This document shows, piece by piece, positions 1 through 9,195 of a stretch of DNA of 64,000 nucleotides. The position numbers and the translations under genes were made by a program. Origin of the DNA: Opitutaceae bacterium BACL24 MAG-120322-bin51 (GTDB lineage Bacteria; Verrucomicrobiota; Verrucomicrobiia; Opitutales; Coraliomargaritaceae); NCBI GenBank assembly GCA_905182465.1, contig CAJJBI010000004.1, forward strand, positions 250,001 to 314,000. Reading direction: 5' to 3'. The notes under the pieces were generated by a model, which made no database searches, was not told where the DNA came from, and saw only the letters and a program-made list of their open reading frames with translations. Within the stretch, counting starts at the first letter, position 1. Each line of letters begins with the position of its first letter.

Positions 1-93
1 GATGAGAGCCTTGATTTTACGCATAAAGGAAATCTAGATTTTCTAAAAAGTGATGCCAAGCTTAAGCGGGTCTATAGTCCTCTAAAAAATTAA
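1..93 (+). CDS. C-terminal fragment of an unidentified protein
   Basis: An open frame enters from the left edge and ends at TAA 91-93, giving about 30 codons. The residues are mostly charged and polar and end in VYSPLKN. I do not recognise the family. It converges with the BspA-like gene on the other strand, and the two stop codons overlap. The frame is open to the edge and ends exactly where the converging gene ends, which suggests a real gene end, but the fragment is too short to be sure. Confidence 0.4.
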   Translation, partial: DESLDFTHKGNLDFLKSDAKLKRVYSPLKN

Positions 94-2318
94 TCCGTCA
101 TCTTGAAACGGAAAAATTTCTTACCCGCCTCAGCATCTAGAGGTATCTGAATAGTAGATACGACTCCAGTGGTCCAGGTTGTTAAGTCGCTACTTTCCTC
201 TACTTCCATAGATAGAGCGGCTTGTCCATTTGCTATCTCAATCATAGTAGAGCCAGCTCTTAGGTCCTGCACCTCTTCTATAAACAATTTAGCATCTCCT
301 TTCAGCCACTACTGCATCATATTCCGATTGAGTGTATATGTATGAGCTTGTTGCGATCTCTGAGTAATCAACCACAACGAGGCCTCCATAGGTGGCACCA
401 TCGCCTCCGTAACTTGCGGCGTTTGCTGCGCCTACAATCGTGTAAGAAACCTGTGTATTATCAAAAACTTGTGATCCGATGCTTGGTGCATCGCCATCGA
501 ATTGAGCGCTGGCTAGGTTAGTGCAGTTAGAGAATGCGTCACTTCCAATGTTGTTCACGCTGTCGGGGATGGTAATGTGGTTAGACTAGAGCAACTTCGG
601 AATGCATCACTTCCAATCGAGGTTACGCTGTCGGGTATCGTAATGCTGGTTAGGTTAGTAGCAGATTCGGAATGCACTATTTCCAATCGAGGTCACGCTG
701 TTGGGGATCGTAATACTGCTTAGGCTTGTGCAGTTATAGAATGCACTACTTCCAATCGAGGTCACGCTGTTGGGGATGTAATGCTGGCTAGGCTTGTGCA
801 GCCCCGGAATGTGCTATCTTCGATCGTGCTCACACTGCTGGAAATCGTAATACTGGCCAGGCCAGAGCAGTCATAGAATGCACTACTTCCAATCGAGGTC
901 ACGCTGTCAGGAATCGTAATACTGGTCAGGCCAGAGCAGCCATAGAATGCCTGTATTCCAATCGAGGTCACGCTGTTTGGAATCGTAATACTGCTTAGGC
1001 CAGAGCAGCCATAGAATGCACTACTTTCAATCGAGGTCACGCTATCGGGGATGGTAATGCTGCTTAGGCTTGTGCAGCAATAAAAGGAACTATTCCCAAT
1101 CGTGGTCACGTTGCTAGGAATCGTAATGCTTGTTAGGCTTGTGCAGTTATAGAATGCATAATTTCCAATGGATGCTACGCTGTCGGGGATGCTAATGTTG
1201 GCCAAACCAATGCAATCACCGAAAGCATACTCTCCAATCGAAGTCAGGCCGTCAGAGAGCGCAATGTTTGTTAAGCTAGAGCAGTTTCGGAATGTGTTAT
1301 TTCCAATGGAGCTCACGCTACTGGGGATCGTAATACTGGTCAAAGCAGTGCAGTCGCCGAAAGTATAAGGTCCAATCGAGATCACGCCGTCGGAGAGCGC
1401 AATGTTTGTTAGACTAGAGCAGCTTCGGAATACGTTACTTCCGATCGAGGTCACGCTGCCAGGAATCGTAATACTGATTAGATTAGAGCAGCTCCGGAAT
1501 GCACTATTTCCAATCGAGGTCACGCTGTTGGGGATGATAATACTGGAGAGGCTTGTGCAGCCATAAAATGAACTATTCCCGATCGAGGTCACGCTGCCAG
1601 GAATGGTAATGTTTACTAGACTAGAGCAGCTTTGGAATGCATAATCTCCAATCGAGTTCACGCTATTGGGAATCGTAATGTTGGTCAGGCCAGAGCAGTT
1701 ATAGAATATATAATCTTCAATCGAGCTCACGCCGTCAGGGATCGCAATGCTTGTTAGATTAGAGCATCCTTGGAACGCACTACTTCCAATCGCGGTCACG
1801 CTGTTGGGGATGATAATGCTGGTCAGGCCAGAGCAGTTATAGAATGCACTACTTCCAATCGAGTCCACGCTGCCAGGAATCGTAATGTTGGTCAGGCCAG
1901 AGCAGGCATAGAATGCCTGTATTCCAATGGAGGTCACGCTGCCAGGAATCGTAATGCTGGTCAGGCTAGAGCAGTTGTAGAATACATAATCTCCGACGGA
2001 GGTCACGCCGTTGGGGATCGCAATGCTTGTTAGACTAGAGCAGCTTTGAAACGCGTTACTTCCAATGGAGGTCACGCTGCTGGGAATCGTAATGTTGGTC
2101 AGGCCGGAGCAGCTTTGGAATGCGTGATTTCCAATCGAGGTGACGGGTTTGCCGGCGTAGGTGCTGGGGATGTCTAAAATACCACTAGCGGATTGATTGC
2201 AGTCAGACACAATATACTCAGTGCCGTTCAGGGCAAATGTGAGGTCAGCCTCTGAGGCCGCCTGCAGCGTGGCTGCAAGCAACGTTAACATAAGAAGGCA
2301 TTTAATTTTCATAACCAT
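90..2318 (-). pseudogene. BspA-like leucine-rich-repeat secreted protein, frameshifted near its 3' end
   Basis: The protein starts with a signal peptide (MKIKCLLMLTLLAATLQA; ATG at 2318 or at the in-frame ATG two codons later). About 23 tandem 23-residue repeats of the LRR_5/BspA type follow, each of the form [20 protein letters not shown] plus a closing C. The first frame stops at 762, but the repeats continue downstream in other frames. Comparison between repeat units places single-base events near 777 (base missing), 660 (base extra), 577 (base missing) and 297 (base extra). With these corrected, the protein ends in a C-terminal domain finishing KKFFRFKMTD at 90. The indels alternate and sum to zero. 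The family is surface-exposed and is usually linked to adhesion or protein binding, but the ligand here is unknown. The breaks may be decay or sequencing error in a repetitive gene. No Shine-Dalgarno is visible. Confidence 0.75.
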
Positions 2319-2329
2319 ACCTAATGGAG

Positions 2330-2410
2330 TTTTTACATTACGATCAACCGCTAACCCCTTAAATACTCATACTAACGGCTTATTGATGAAATTTTTACAT
2401 TACGAGCAAC
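2330..2410. repeat. 19-bp direct repeat upstream of the BspA-like gene
   Basis: The sequence TTTTTACATTACGATCAAC at 2330-2348 recurs at 2392-2410 with one mismatch, 62 bp apart. Both copies lie in the gap between the BspA-like start codon and the tRNA-Val terminator. They could be regulator binding sites or a short duplication of the 5' leader. Confidence 0.5.
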
Positions 2411-2459
2411 TAGCAAATAGTAGGGTCCAGCAGCACCTAATAGCGCCCAACAAGAGCAC

Positions 2460-2494
2460 AAAAAAGCCCCTCCAGAAGTGAATCTAGAGAGGCT
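2460..2494 (-). terminator. Intrinsic terminator after tRNA-Val
   Basis: Read on the minus strand, AGCCTCTC (2494-2487) pairs with GAGGGGCT (2472-2465) with one mismatch, and a run of T follows (A run at 2460-2465 on the plus strand). It begins six bases past the CCA end of the tRNA, so it is the likely end of that transcript. Confidence 0.65.
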
Positions 2495-2499
2495 AAAAG

Positions 2500-2576
2500 T
2501 GGTGGGAGCTACAGAATTCGAATCTGCGACCTCATCCATGTCAAGGATGCGCTCTAACCAACTGAGCTAAGCCCCC
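2500..2576 (-). tRNA. tRNA-Val (anticodon GAC)
   Basis: On the minus strand the acceptor GGGGGCT pairs with AGCTCCC, followed by discriminator A and an encoded CCA. The D arm contains TTAGCTCAGTTGGTTAGAG. The anticodon stem CATCC/GGATG encloses loop TTGACAT, giving anticodon GAC, which reads valine codons GUC and GUU. The T loop is TTCGAAT. The gene is 77 nt including CCA, and a terminator follows directly. Confidence 0.93.
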
Positions 2577-2671
2577 GTATCCCATACGAAAGGGCGGGAA
2601 TAAAGGTCGTACGCGTGGCCAAAGCAAGAAAAAATTTGCGCTTTCCTGTGAGCTGGAGAGGGTGCCCACAT

Positions 2672-3472
2672 ATGGAAATTGTGCGCGTAGAAACTAGGGA
2701 CGGCTCCATCCACTACGGATGCGAGGCCGGCAATCAGGTCTATCGTCTTGAGGGCGATCTCTTCGGCGAGTTTTCTCAGGGCAAGGAATTGCTTGAGCCC
2801 GTGCGCCGATTGGCACCTGTTGAACCTACCGCGATTTATGCAATCGGGCTGAACTACCGCGAGCACGCGACCGAGATGAAATCGGAGCTCCCGGAATACC
2901 CGGTTGTCTTTATGAAGAGTGTGACGGCAGTGCTCGATCCAGAAAGCCCCATCGTATTACCTCGGCACTTGCACAGCGATCAAGTCGATTATGAATGTGA
3001 GCTGGCCGTGGTGATCGGCAAGACTTGCAAAAACGTCGCCGCCAAGGACGCGCTCGATTATGTGCTCGGCTACACTTGCGCGAACGATGTGAGTGCGCGG
3101 GATTGGCAGAATTTCCACGGCGGCGGCCAGTGGACCAAAGGTAAAAGTTTCGATACCTTTTGCCCGCTAGGTCCCATACTCGTGACTGCAGATCGTATCC
3201 CTAACCCACAGATTCTTCCCATCCGTACGATCCTGAATACTGAGATTAGGCAAGAATCGTTTACGGGCGATATGATCTTCACTGTAGCTGAGCTGATCGA
3301 ATTCCTTAGCGGCAGTACTACCTTGCTGCCGGGCACAGTCATCCTGACGGGGACGCCACCGGGCGTGGGGGTAGCGGCTGATCCGCCGCGCTTTCTTAAG
3401 GCAGGCGACGAAGTTGGGGTCGAGATCAGTGGCATCGGCATGCTGCGTAATCCCGTGCTTACAGAAGCCTAG
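2672..3472 (+). CDS. Fumarylacetoacetate hydrolase family protein
   Basis: A 266-residue enzyme of the FAH superfamily (2-hydroxyhepta-2,4-diene-1,7-dioate isomerase / acylpyruvase type). These are metal-dependent enzymes that cleave or isomerise beta-diketo acids in the cytoplasm. Visible signatures are [14 protein letters not shown], the acidic [13 protein letters not shown] metal-binding stretch, [14 protein letters not shown] and [10 protein letters not shown] near the C-terminus. The ATG at 2672 is preferred because it follows GGAGAGG (2655-2661) at a normal distance and opens with MEIVRVE, as is usual in this family; an in-frame ATG at 2615 adds 19 unlikely residues. The substrate cannot be named from sequence, and the neighbours give no pathway. 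Confidence 0.85.
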   Translation: MEIVRVETRDGSIHYGCEAGNQVYRLEGDLFGEFSQGKELLEPVRRLAPVEPTAIYAIGLNYREHATEMKSELPEYPVVFMKSVTAVLDPESPIVLPRHLHSDQVDYECELAVVIGKTCKNVAAKDALDYVLGYTCANDVSARDWQNFHGGGQWTKGKSFDTFCPLGPILVTADRIPNPQILPIRTILNTEIRQESFTGDMIFTVAELIEFLSGSTTLLPGTVILTGTPPGVGVAADPPRFLKAGDEVGVEISGIGMLRNPVLTEA

Positions 3473-3529
3473 GCTAGAGTAATCGCCTTTCTGCTCGACG
3501 ATCTCTACCCATCGTCTAATAACAAATAC

Positions 3530-4315
3530 ATGTCTGCCACCGTATTTACTATTGCGAATCAAAAGGGCGGCGTCGGTAAGACGACGACTGCCATTAACCT
3601 CAGCTATGCACTTGCCGCAAAGGGTGTGCGCACTGTGCTCGTCGACCTCGACCCGCAGGCAAATGCCACCAGCGGGCTCGGTCTTGAAAAGCTCGAAGGC
3701 GGCAGCCTCTATGGCCCTCTTTGCGGGGAGGGCAATGCCCTGGAAAAAGTACAGCCGGTCGGCACTAACGATTGCCTCTTCATGATTCCTTCTGAAGTCG
3801 ACATGGCCGCGATTGAGATCGAGCTTTTTCAGCGCGAAGACTACCTTATTCAGCTGCGCGAAGTCCTCTCGCCCCTCCGCGAGTCAGACGACTACGATGC
3901 CATCGTGCTCGATTGCCCGCCAGCACTTGGCATGCTGTCGATGAATAGCCTCGCTGCCGCAGATTATCTCATCATCGCACTCCAATGTGAATACCTCGCG
4001 ATGGAAGGCCTTGGCCAAATCCTAAAGGTCGTCGATAAGCTTCGCGATGCCGGCGTTAACGAGGGCCTCGAGCTTGGCGGTATCCTCATGACGATGTTCG
4101 ACCAGCGTACTAACCTGGGGCAACAAGTCATCGGCGAGGTGCGCAATCATTTCGAAGACCTTGTCTTCCGCAGTATGATCCCTCGCAGCGTCCGCTTGAG
4201 CGAAGCCCCTAGCTTCGGACAGTCTATTTTTGAATATGAACCCAATAGCAACGGCGCTCACGCCTACCGCTATTTTGCGGACGAAGTGATCGAGCGCTTC
4301 AATTTGGGTAAGTAG
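3530..4315 (+). CDS. parA: ParA/Soj family chromosome-partitioning ATPase
   Basis: A 261-residue deviant Walker-A ATPase. The P-loop is KGGVGKTT (residues 12-19) with the signature lysine, followed by VLVDLDPQANATSG and the Walker-B-like AIVLDCPPALG. Length and motifs match chromosomal Soj/ParA, which drives origin segregation together with ParB bound at parS. No parB is next to it or elsewhere in the window. The gene lies 57 bp downstream of the FAH-family gene and 56 bp upstream of a Xer recombinase, so partition and dimer-resolution functions are side by side. No clear Shine-Dalgarno precedes the ATG. Confidence 0.9.
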   Translation: MSATVFTIANQKGGVGKTTTAINLSYALAAKGVRTVLVDLDPQANATSGLGLEKLEGGSLYGPLCGEGNALEKVQPVGTNDCLFMIPSEVDMAAIEIELFQREDYLIQLREVLSPLRESDDYDAIVLDCPPALGMLSMNSLAAADYLIIALQCEYLAMEGLGQILKVVDKLRDAGVNEGLELGGILMTMFDQRTNLGQQVIGEVRNHFEDLVFRSMIPRSVRLSEAPSFGQSIFEYEPNSNGAHAYRYFADEVIERFNLGK

Positions 4316-4371
4316 CAGTAGCGTATGAGCAAAGGCCCAGCGAGCGAACACCCTTGCGCTAGGTTTTAAAA

Positions 4372-5283
4372 ATGGCCACCTCTATCCCAAATCTAGAGAA
4401 GTTCTGCGACCACCTCGCGCATGAGCGCCGTGTCTCCGACTACACGGTGCGTAATTACCGTGCGGCAGTAGAAAACTTTGTTCGCAATCTCAATGATGTC
4501 GGTAAGTGGAAGGAGGACTTTGCTGCGGTGACTTCAATCCAAGTGCGCTCCTTCCTAATTGAAGAAGGTCGTAACAAGGCTCGCCGCACCCTTCACAATC
4601 AAGTTTCCGGCTTGCGCGCTTTTTATCTCTACTTGCGCAGGCAGGGCATTGTTGAGAATAATCCTTTCACTGGCCTGACTCTACCGAAACTGGATAAACC
4701 ACTGCCAAAGTTTCTCACAGAAACTCAGATGCGGACTTTGCTCAACGCACCCATCTTGCTCTGGAAAGACGGCCAGATCAGCGAGTTTGAAGCCTTCCGC
4801 GACAGCCTCATCTTAGAGCTACTCTACGGCGGTGGTTTGCGCGTGAGCGAACTCTGCGGGCTGAACCATGGGCAAGTCGACCTCGGACAAGGGGTTGCCC
4901 GGGTGCTTGGTAAAGGCCGCAAAGAACGCCTCTGTCCATTAGGCCCCGTGGCTGTGCAATGCTTACGCACCTTCGTGCAGCGCTTCGATTTAGAAGCCGC
5001 GCTCAATGCCCCCCTGGTCTGCACGCGCAAAGGTAAGCGGATGGAGCCACGACAGATTCAAAAGCTACTCAAGACCCACCTCGCTGCCGCCAGTCTGCCC
5101 CTCGACATGACGCCTCACAAGCTGCGGCACTCTTTCGCCACCCATATGCTTGATGGGGGCGCGGACCTTCGCGCCGTGCAAGAGCTACTCGGTCACGCGA
5201 ATCTATCGACTACGCAAATTTACACCCACGTTTCTATCGCTCGGCTCAAAGAAGCCCATAAACAAGCCCACCCAAGAGCGTAA
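4372..5283 (+). CDS. xerC: Tyrosine recombinase of the XerC/XerD type
   Basis: A 303-residue site-specific recombinase with the usual Xer length. Residues ~5-90 form the SAM-like core-binding domain. The catalytic domain shows the first Arg in GGGLRVSEL, the beta-hairpin Lys in GKGRKER, HKLRHSFATHML (H-x-x-R), LGHANLSTTQIY and the nucleophilic Tyr near residue 284. Xer proteins resolve chromosome dimers at dif during division. XerC versus XerD cannot be settled here. It follows parA on the same strand and is probably co-transcribed with it. Nothing around it suggests a phage or integron integrase. Confidence 0.87.
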   Translation: MATSIPNLEKFCDHLAHERRVSDYTVRNYRAAVENFVRNLNDVGKWKEDFAAVTSIQVRSFLIEEGRNKARRTLHNQVSGLRAFYLYLRRQGIVENNPFTGLTLPKLDKPLPKFLTETQMRTLLNAPILLWKDGQISEFEAFRDSLILELLYGGGLRVSELCGLNHGQVDLGQGVARVLGKGRKERLCPLGPVAVQCLRTFVQRFDLEAALNAPLVCTRKGKRMEPRQIQKLLKTHLAAASLPLDMTPHKLRHSFATHMLDGGADLRAVQELLGHANLSTTQIYTHVSIARLKEAHKQAHPRA

Positions 5284-5356
5284 TGCATTTCATAATCCTA
5301 CGGTGATAGCTCATACTCTGGTGTTTAGAGCTAGAGCCATGGGCTTCAGCTAAAGT

Positions 5357-7261
5357 CTATGCTTCGGAGTCTTCCGCAGCGATCAAGCTGCGCTTTTTCT
5401 CTTTACGGTTATTAGCCTGGCCAAACTCGCTACGCCAGAAGCGCCATGGGAGTAGTGCGGTCGCGGTCAAGACGAGTTGCACGAGCACAAAGCCGATCAG
5501 CCATGCGTAAGCACTATCCATGCGGCCATAACTGTGTAGCCCAACTGGTAGCATGTTCGTGCCGAACCAGGACCAGGCAGTGATGATGTTACCCCAAATC
5601 GCGAGCGCCATGAGGCCACGATCTTTACAGATGCCACCCCAGCGGGCGTGTAGATAAATGGCACCCATGATTACGATCATCAAAGCGCCGTTCTCTTTAG
5701 GATCCCATCCCCAGAAACGACCCCAACTTTGGTCGGCCCAGATGCCTCCGAGAATCGTGCCGACTAGGCTAAATAGGGTCCCAAAGCAAATGATGCCGTA
5801 GACCATCGCGCTGAGTGAGCGTGCGGTGTCTTTATTAAAGCGACTACTGAAGACCCCGAGCAGGACGAAGAGTATTGCTAATGCGCCCGCCAGGAAAATG
5901 GCCGAGTAGCCGAAGGTGATGATGACCACATGCGTCGCTAACCAGAAGTTCGAGTCGAGCACGGCACGCATCATTTCAAGCGTGTCGCCCGTCATGGCGA
6001 GATGGTGCGCGATGATCAGCGTGCAAAAGCCGACCAACGATGCCATGGCTGCCCCGATCCCATTTTTAAAGAATTTTTCTATGAATATACCGAGTAAAAC
6101 GGCGCCCCAGCCCACGAAGACGGCGGATGAGTATAGATTGGTAACCGGCGGACGCCCTTGAATATACATCCGTGAGAGCAGCCCAAAAGTGTGTATTAGA
6201 AAAGCCAATACAAGCACCCAGAAAGCGGCCTTAGCGAGTTCTTTTGGCCAACGTAGCCAAGAGATGCAGACAGCGAGAAAGATCAGCACGTAGAGCTGCA
6301 TCGAAATGTAAAATGGTTGGAGGCCATTAAAGACGCGCTCGTAGTGCACGCGCGAAATATCGTCCGGGAAGTCGGCAATGAAGCGTTCGCGTAGCTCACG
6401 AACTTCGCGGTTGAACTGCTCCGCATCGCCCGAGCGGTAGGCCATGGTCAAGCTAGCGTAGCTGGTCACGTAGGGACTGAGCGGGTCATCCTTCATTACG
6501 TCGAGCAACTCCAAGCCAATATTTTTCCAGTCTTCGAGAAGGTCAACGGGCGGCGGGGGTGGCACCACGCGCAAGTAAGCGGTGGTCGATAGTTTTAAAT
6601 AGTCGTCGGCAAAAGTGATAAAGCGTTTGAGTAGAGCAGCGTCGAATTCTTCGCCCGCTTGTTGCTTCCGTAGCTCGACCATTCCCGGTTGGATCGTGGC
6701 CAAGTAGCTTTGATATTCGTCGACGAGGCGATCAAGCCTCTCGGCCCCACCGACTGGGTGAAGCGAGTGCATCACGCGGTGGTAGCGCATGAGGCCGTTG
6801 TTGATATCGGCGATTTGTTTTTCGTAGGGGCTGCGTAGTTCGGGGGCAGGATTGATCTCCCCGTGGAGGCGGCGCAGCTCTTCGGAAAAGGGCAGTAACT
6901 CGTTGAAGGAGTAGTAGCGCTCCCCTTGCTCCGCGAGGCCGACAAGCCCGAGATCGTCGGGGAACTCGATTTTAAAAATAGGATAAGTGTCCGCCACTTC
7001 CGGGCGCATGGTTAGATCTATGAACCACTCAATCGGCGAGAGAGTGAGGCCCTCGTCGGTCACGACCTTTTGCCGACCAGAGAGAATCAGGAGCGTGTTG
7101 CGCGCGACCGAATCGAGTGGCTTAATCCGCCCACCCACTTGAACGGGCAGTTCGGCGAAGGCTGCCAGATCAAAATCTGAATCGACTTTTGATGAGCGCA
7201 ATCCACCCAGTATCACGAGCGTCGCGATACCATATACGAGGATGTAGATTATTTTTTTCAT
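5357..7261 (-). CDS. ccsA: Cytochrome c biogenesis protein CcsA (ResC), large form
   Basis: A 634-residue membrane protein of the System II cytochrome c synthase. An N-terminal membrane segment is followed by ~300 mostly soluble residues containing GGRIKPLDSVARNTLL, and then a C-terminal set of about eight membrane helices. The tryptophan-rich heme-handling motif WGRFWGWDPKENGAL lies around residues 505-520. Together with ResB it carries heme outward and attaches it to CXXCH motifs of apocytochromes. Its start overlaps the ResB stop by four bases (ATGA), which indicates translational coupling. Classical CcsA is ~320 residues. Forms with a large N-terminal extension are, to my knowledge, common in Bacteroidota and PVC bacteria, and the role of the extension is not clear. 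Confidence 0.88.
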   Translation of the reverse strand: MKKIIYILVYGIATLVILGGLRSSKVDSDFDLAAFAELPVQVGGRIKPLDSVARNTLLILSGRQKVVTDEGLTLSPIEWFIDLTMRPEVADTYPIFKIEFPDDLGLVGLAEQGERYYSFNELLPFSEELRRLHGEINPAPELRSPYEKQIADINNGLMRYHRVMHSLHPVGGAERLDRLVDEYQSYLATIQPGMVELRKQQAGEEFDAALLKRFITFADDYLKLSTTAYLRVVPPPPPVDLLEDWKNIGLELLDVMKDDPLSPYVTSYASLTMAYRSGDAEQFNREVRELRERFIADFPDDISRVHYERVFNGLQPFYISMQLYVLIFLAVCISWLRWPKELAKAAFWVLVLAFLIHTFGLLSRMYIQGRPPVTNLYSSAVFVGWGAVLLGIFIEKFFKNGIGAAMASLVGFCTLIIAHHLAMTGDTLEMMRAVLDSNFWLATHVVIITFGYSAIFLAGALAILFVLLGVFSSRFNKDTARSLSAMVYGIICFGTLFSLVGTILGGIWADQSWGRFWGWDPKENGALMIVIMGAIYLHARWGGICKDRGLMALAIWGNIITAWSWFGTNMLPVGLHSYGRMDSAYAWLIGFVLVQLVLTATALLPWRFWRSEFGQANNRKEKKRSLIAAEDSEA

Positions 7262-8433
7262 CCGCGCTGTTTCCTAAGAAATTTAAAGAAGTGCATGCCA
7301 AATTGGACGCACATGCCGAGCCCCATCAGGAGTACACTCAGGTAGGGCAGTAACCAACCCGGGTTACGCACGACTTGGAAGATGGAGGTCTTGTCCTGAT
7401 TTGCGAAGGAGGCCTGGAAAAAGGTGAGCCCTTCGTAGCGGAGTGGGTGGTTCATGTAGATCAGCGCCTTTTGGTTTTTGGTGCTGTCTTGATGGGTAAC
7501 TTTGACTTCGCTGGAGAAGTTGAAGGGCACCTCAGTGCCTGGATACTTTTCATGCTTAAAGTCGATCAGCTCTATCTCGAAGGGGTAGTAATGGCGTGTG
7601 AAACGCAGAGCGATTTCGAAGGAGCGGTCGCCAGTGTCCACCATTTGCGGGGGGAAACGTTCGTCCATTACGTTGCAGACGAGCCATATGCCTAGCGAAT
7701 CCTCGCCTTTCAGTACTTCGACAAACGCAGTGGCGGTGTTGATCTCGTCCTCCGAGTAGGTCTCCGGCTTTGGATTTACGATGATACCCATACGCACTGC
7801 TGCGCCGCGTGTCGCTATGGACTCGGCGGGCGAACCGCTCGTCGCTCGTCCGATTTCCGCATTACCGTGATAGCGAACTGTGCGAATGCTCAGCGGCGTA
7901 TTCGGAACGTCGATGCGCTTGCCAGGTTTGAGCAGGCTGGCGGGGATGGTGTGCACGCTGTCGTGCTCTGGGTGGCTGCGGTCAATGAAGACGAGCTCGT
8001 TCTCGCGAAAGCCTTGAGAGTAATTGCTGGTGCCTCCTTCATCGACAGGCATTTGACTTTCGACCGCGAGAATGTCCGTCATCAGCTCGCTGATGAGCAG
8101 CAAGATGAGGCCGGAGTGAATGAGGAAGATACCGCACTTCATCCAAGACATCTTAAAGCGAGTAAAGTGAGCGGCCAGGAGGTTGATTAACAGCATGCCT
8201 CCTAGCAGATAGCCGCCTGGCATCGGGATACGAATCCAGTGTAGATGTTGACCAAGCGGAGCGTGTTCGGGAAATGTCCAGACCACTAAAAAACTCTCGA
8301 AGTAGAGTTCTTGCGTGTGCCAAATGCCGTATTGAACTTGATCGAGCGTACCGAAAAAGATGAGTATCAGCGAGAAACTGAGCAATACCACCGTCAGTTT
8401 GAGCGAACTGAAAAACTGGAAGAGGGGCTTCAT
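7258..8433 (-). CDS. resB: ResB-like cytochrome c biogenesis protein
   Basis: A 391-residue protein with the ResB/Ccs1 layout. Three membrane segments lie in the first ~125 residues, a long periplasmic domain follows (about 130-350), and a final membrane helix sits near residues 362-382. The stretch HPLRYEGLTFFQASF near the end of the periplasmic domain is typical of the family. ResB and CcsA together form the System II heme lyase/transporter. The gene overlaps ccsA by four bases and starts three bases after the stop of the upstream lipoprotein gene, so the three form one minus-strand operon. Confidence 0.86.
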   Translation of the reverse strand: MKPLFQFFSSLKLTVVLLSFSLILIFFGTLDQVQYGIWHTQELYFESFLVVWTFPEHAPLGQHLHWIRIPMPGGYLLGGMLLINLLAAHFTRFKMSWMKCGIFLIHSGLILLLISELMTDILAVESQMPVDEGGTSNYSQGFRENELVFIDRSHPEHDSVHTIPASLLKPGKRIDVPNTPLSIRTVRYHGNAEIGRATSGSPAESIATRGAAVRMGIIVNPKPETYSEDEINTATAFVEVLKGEDSLGIWLVCNVMDERFPPQMVDTGDRSFEIALRFTRHYYPFEIELIDFKHEKYPGTEVPFNFSSEVKVTHQDSTKNQKALIYMNHPLRYEGLTFFQASFANQDKTSIFQVVRNPGWLLPYLSVLLMGLGMCVQFGMHFFKFLRKQRG

Positions 8434-8436
8434 CGA

Positions 8437-9121
8437 TTAGTGATGAGTGTCCTTTAGCTGCACGGTATCAAGAAAGGTTTTCATTTTGGCTTCATTGCCC
8501 AGCACGGTGCCGCTGCTACCGAGGAACTTGAAAAACCAAGTGCTGCCGTGGAAAGGGAGTAGGCCGCCGAGGATGCTTTGCGCACCTCCTTCGAGGCGCA
8601 CATAGAGACCGGGGTGTTGGGAGATCGTATAGGCTTCGGTGAACTTAGGCAGGTCTTCGGGCGGGGCATCATCGAGCCCGACCTGTCCGCGCCAGCGATT
8701 TATGTTGGCAAGGCGTCCGCCCACGTCTCCTGGGAAGACGAGTACGGTCAGCTCGGCAGTGCCATTTTCGTCGCTTACTTTCAGATTTGCTTTGCGGATG
8801 CCGCTCGCAGGGAGATCTTCCCAGCCTTCAGGCACGATATAGGTGACCCCGCCAGCTTCGTCGGCGGCGGCTTGCATGCCGGGAAGAATGCGCATGGCGC
8901 CATTGAGGGGGGCGGAAGCTTTTGTTTTCGGCAGAATCAGTCACGGGCGTTGGCATCGTAACTGTGCGGTCTTCCTTAGGGATCAGATAGCTGGTGGGCT
9001 CGGCTTGCTCGCACCCGACAAATCCAAGCAGGCAAACCACACTCAAGCAGTAAAATCGCAGGCGACGCTCGAGAACTGTCGCAGAGTGGATGGATTTGAC
9101 GATGTGTGCAGTCTGTCGCAT
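8437..9121 (-). pseudogene. Lipoprotein upstream of ResB, split by a one-base frameshift
   Basis: Two overlapping frames make up one protein. The first (start 9121) carries a lipoprotein-type signal ending LLGFVGC and runs to ENKSFRPP. The second continues NGAMRILPGMQAAADEAG through VTYIVPEGWEDLP to the stop at 8437. The frame is lost at a run of six G on the plus strand (about 8907-8912); removing one base joins the parts as SFRPLNGAMRILPG. I do not recognise a named family. Its position three bases before resB suggests a role in cytochrome c maturation or the respiratory chain (inference). A homopolymer indel is the classic place for sequencing error, so the gene may be intact in the organism. 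Confidence 0.7.
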
Positions 9122-9195
9122 AAATACGAAGGGGCTCTGTTAATAGAAAAGGTCAATCGATCTAGTTTTCGTATTCCTGCAACTTATGTTGCCGA

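Noticed and set aside
1168-2033. Open plus-strand frames across the LRR region
   Set aside because: They are antisense shadows of the repeat codons, with arginine/alanine-rich nonsense sequence and no start context.
762-2200. Regular ~69-bp DNA repeats resembling a CRISPR or satellite array
   Set aside because: The period equals 23 codons, the units vary like coding sequence, and they translate to LRR_5 repeats in one frame. There are no conserved repeat/variable spacer blocks.
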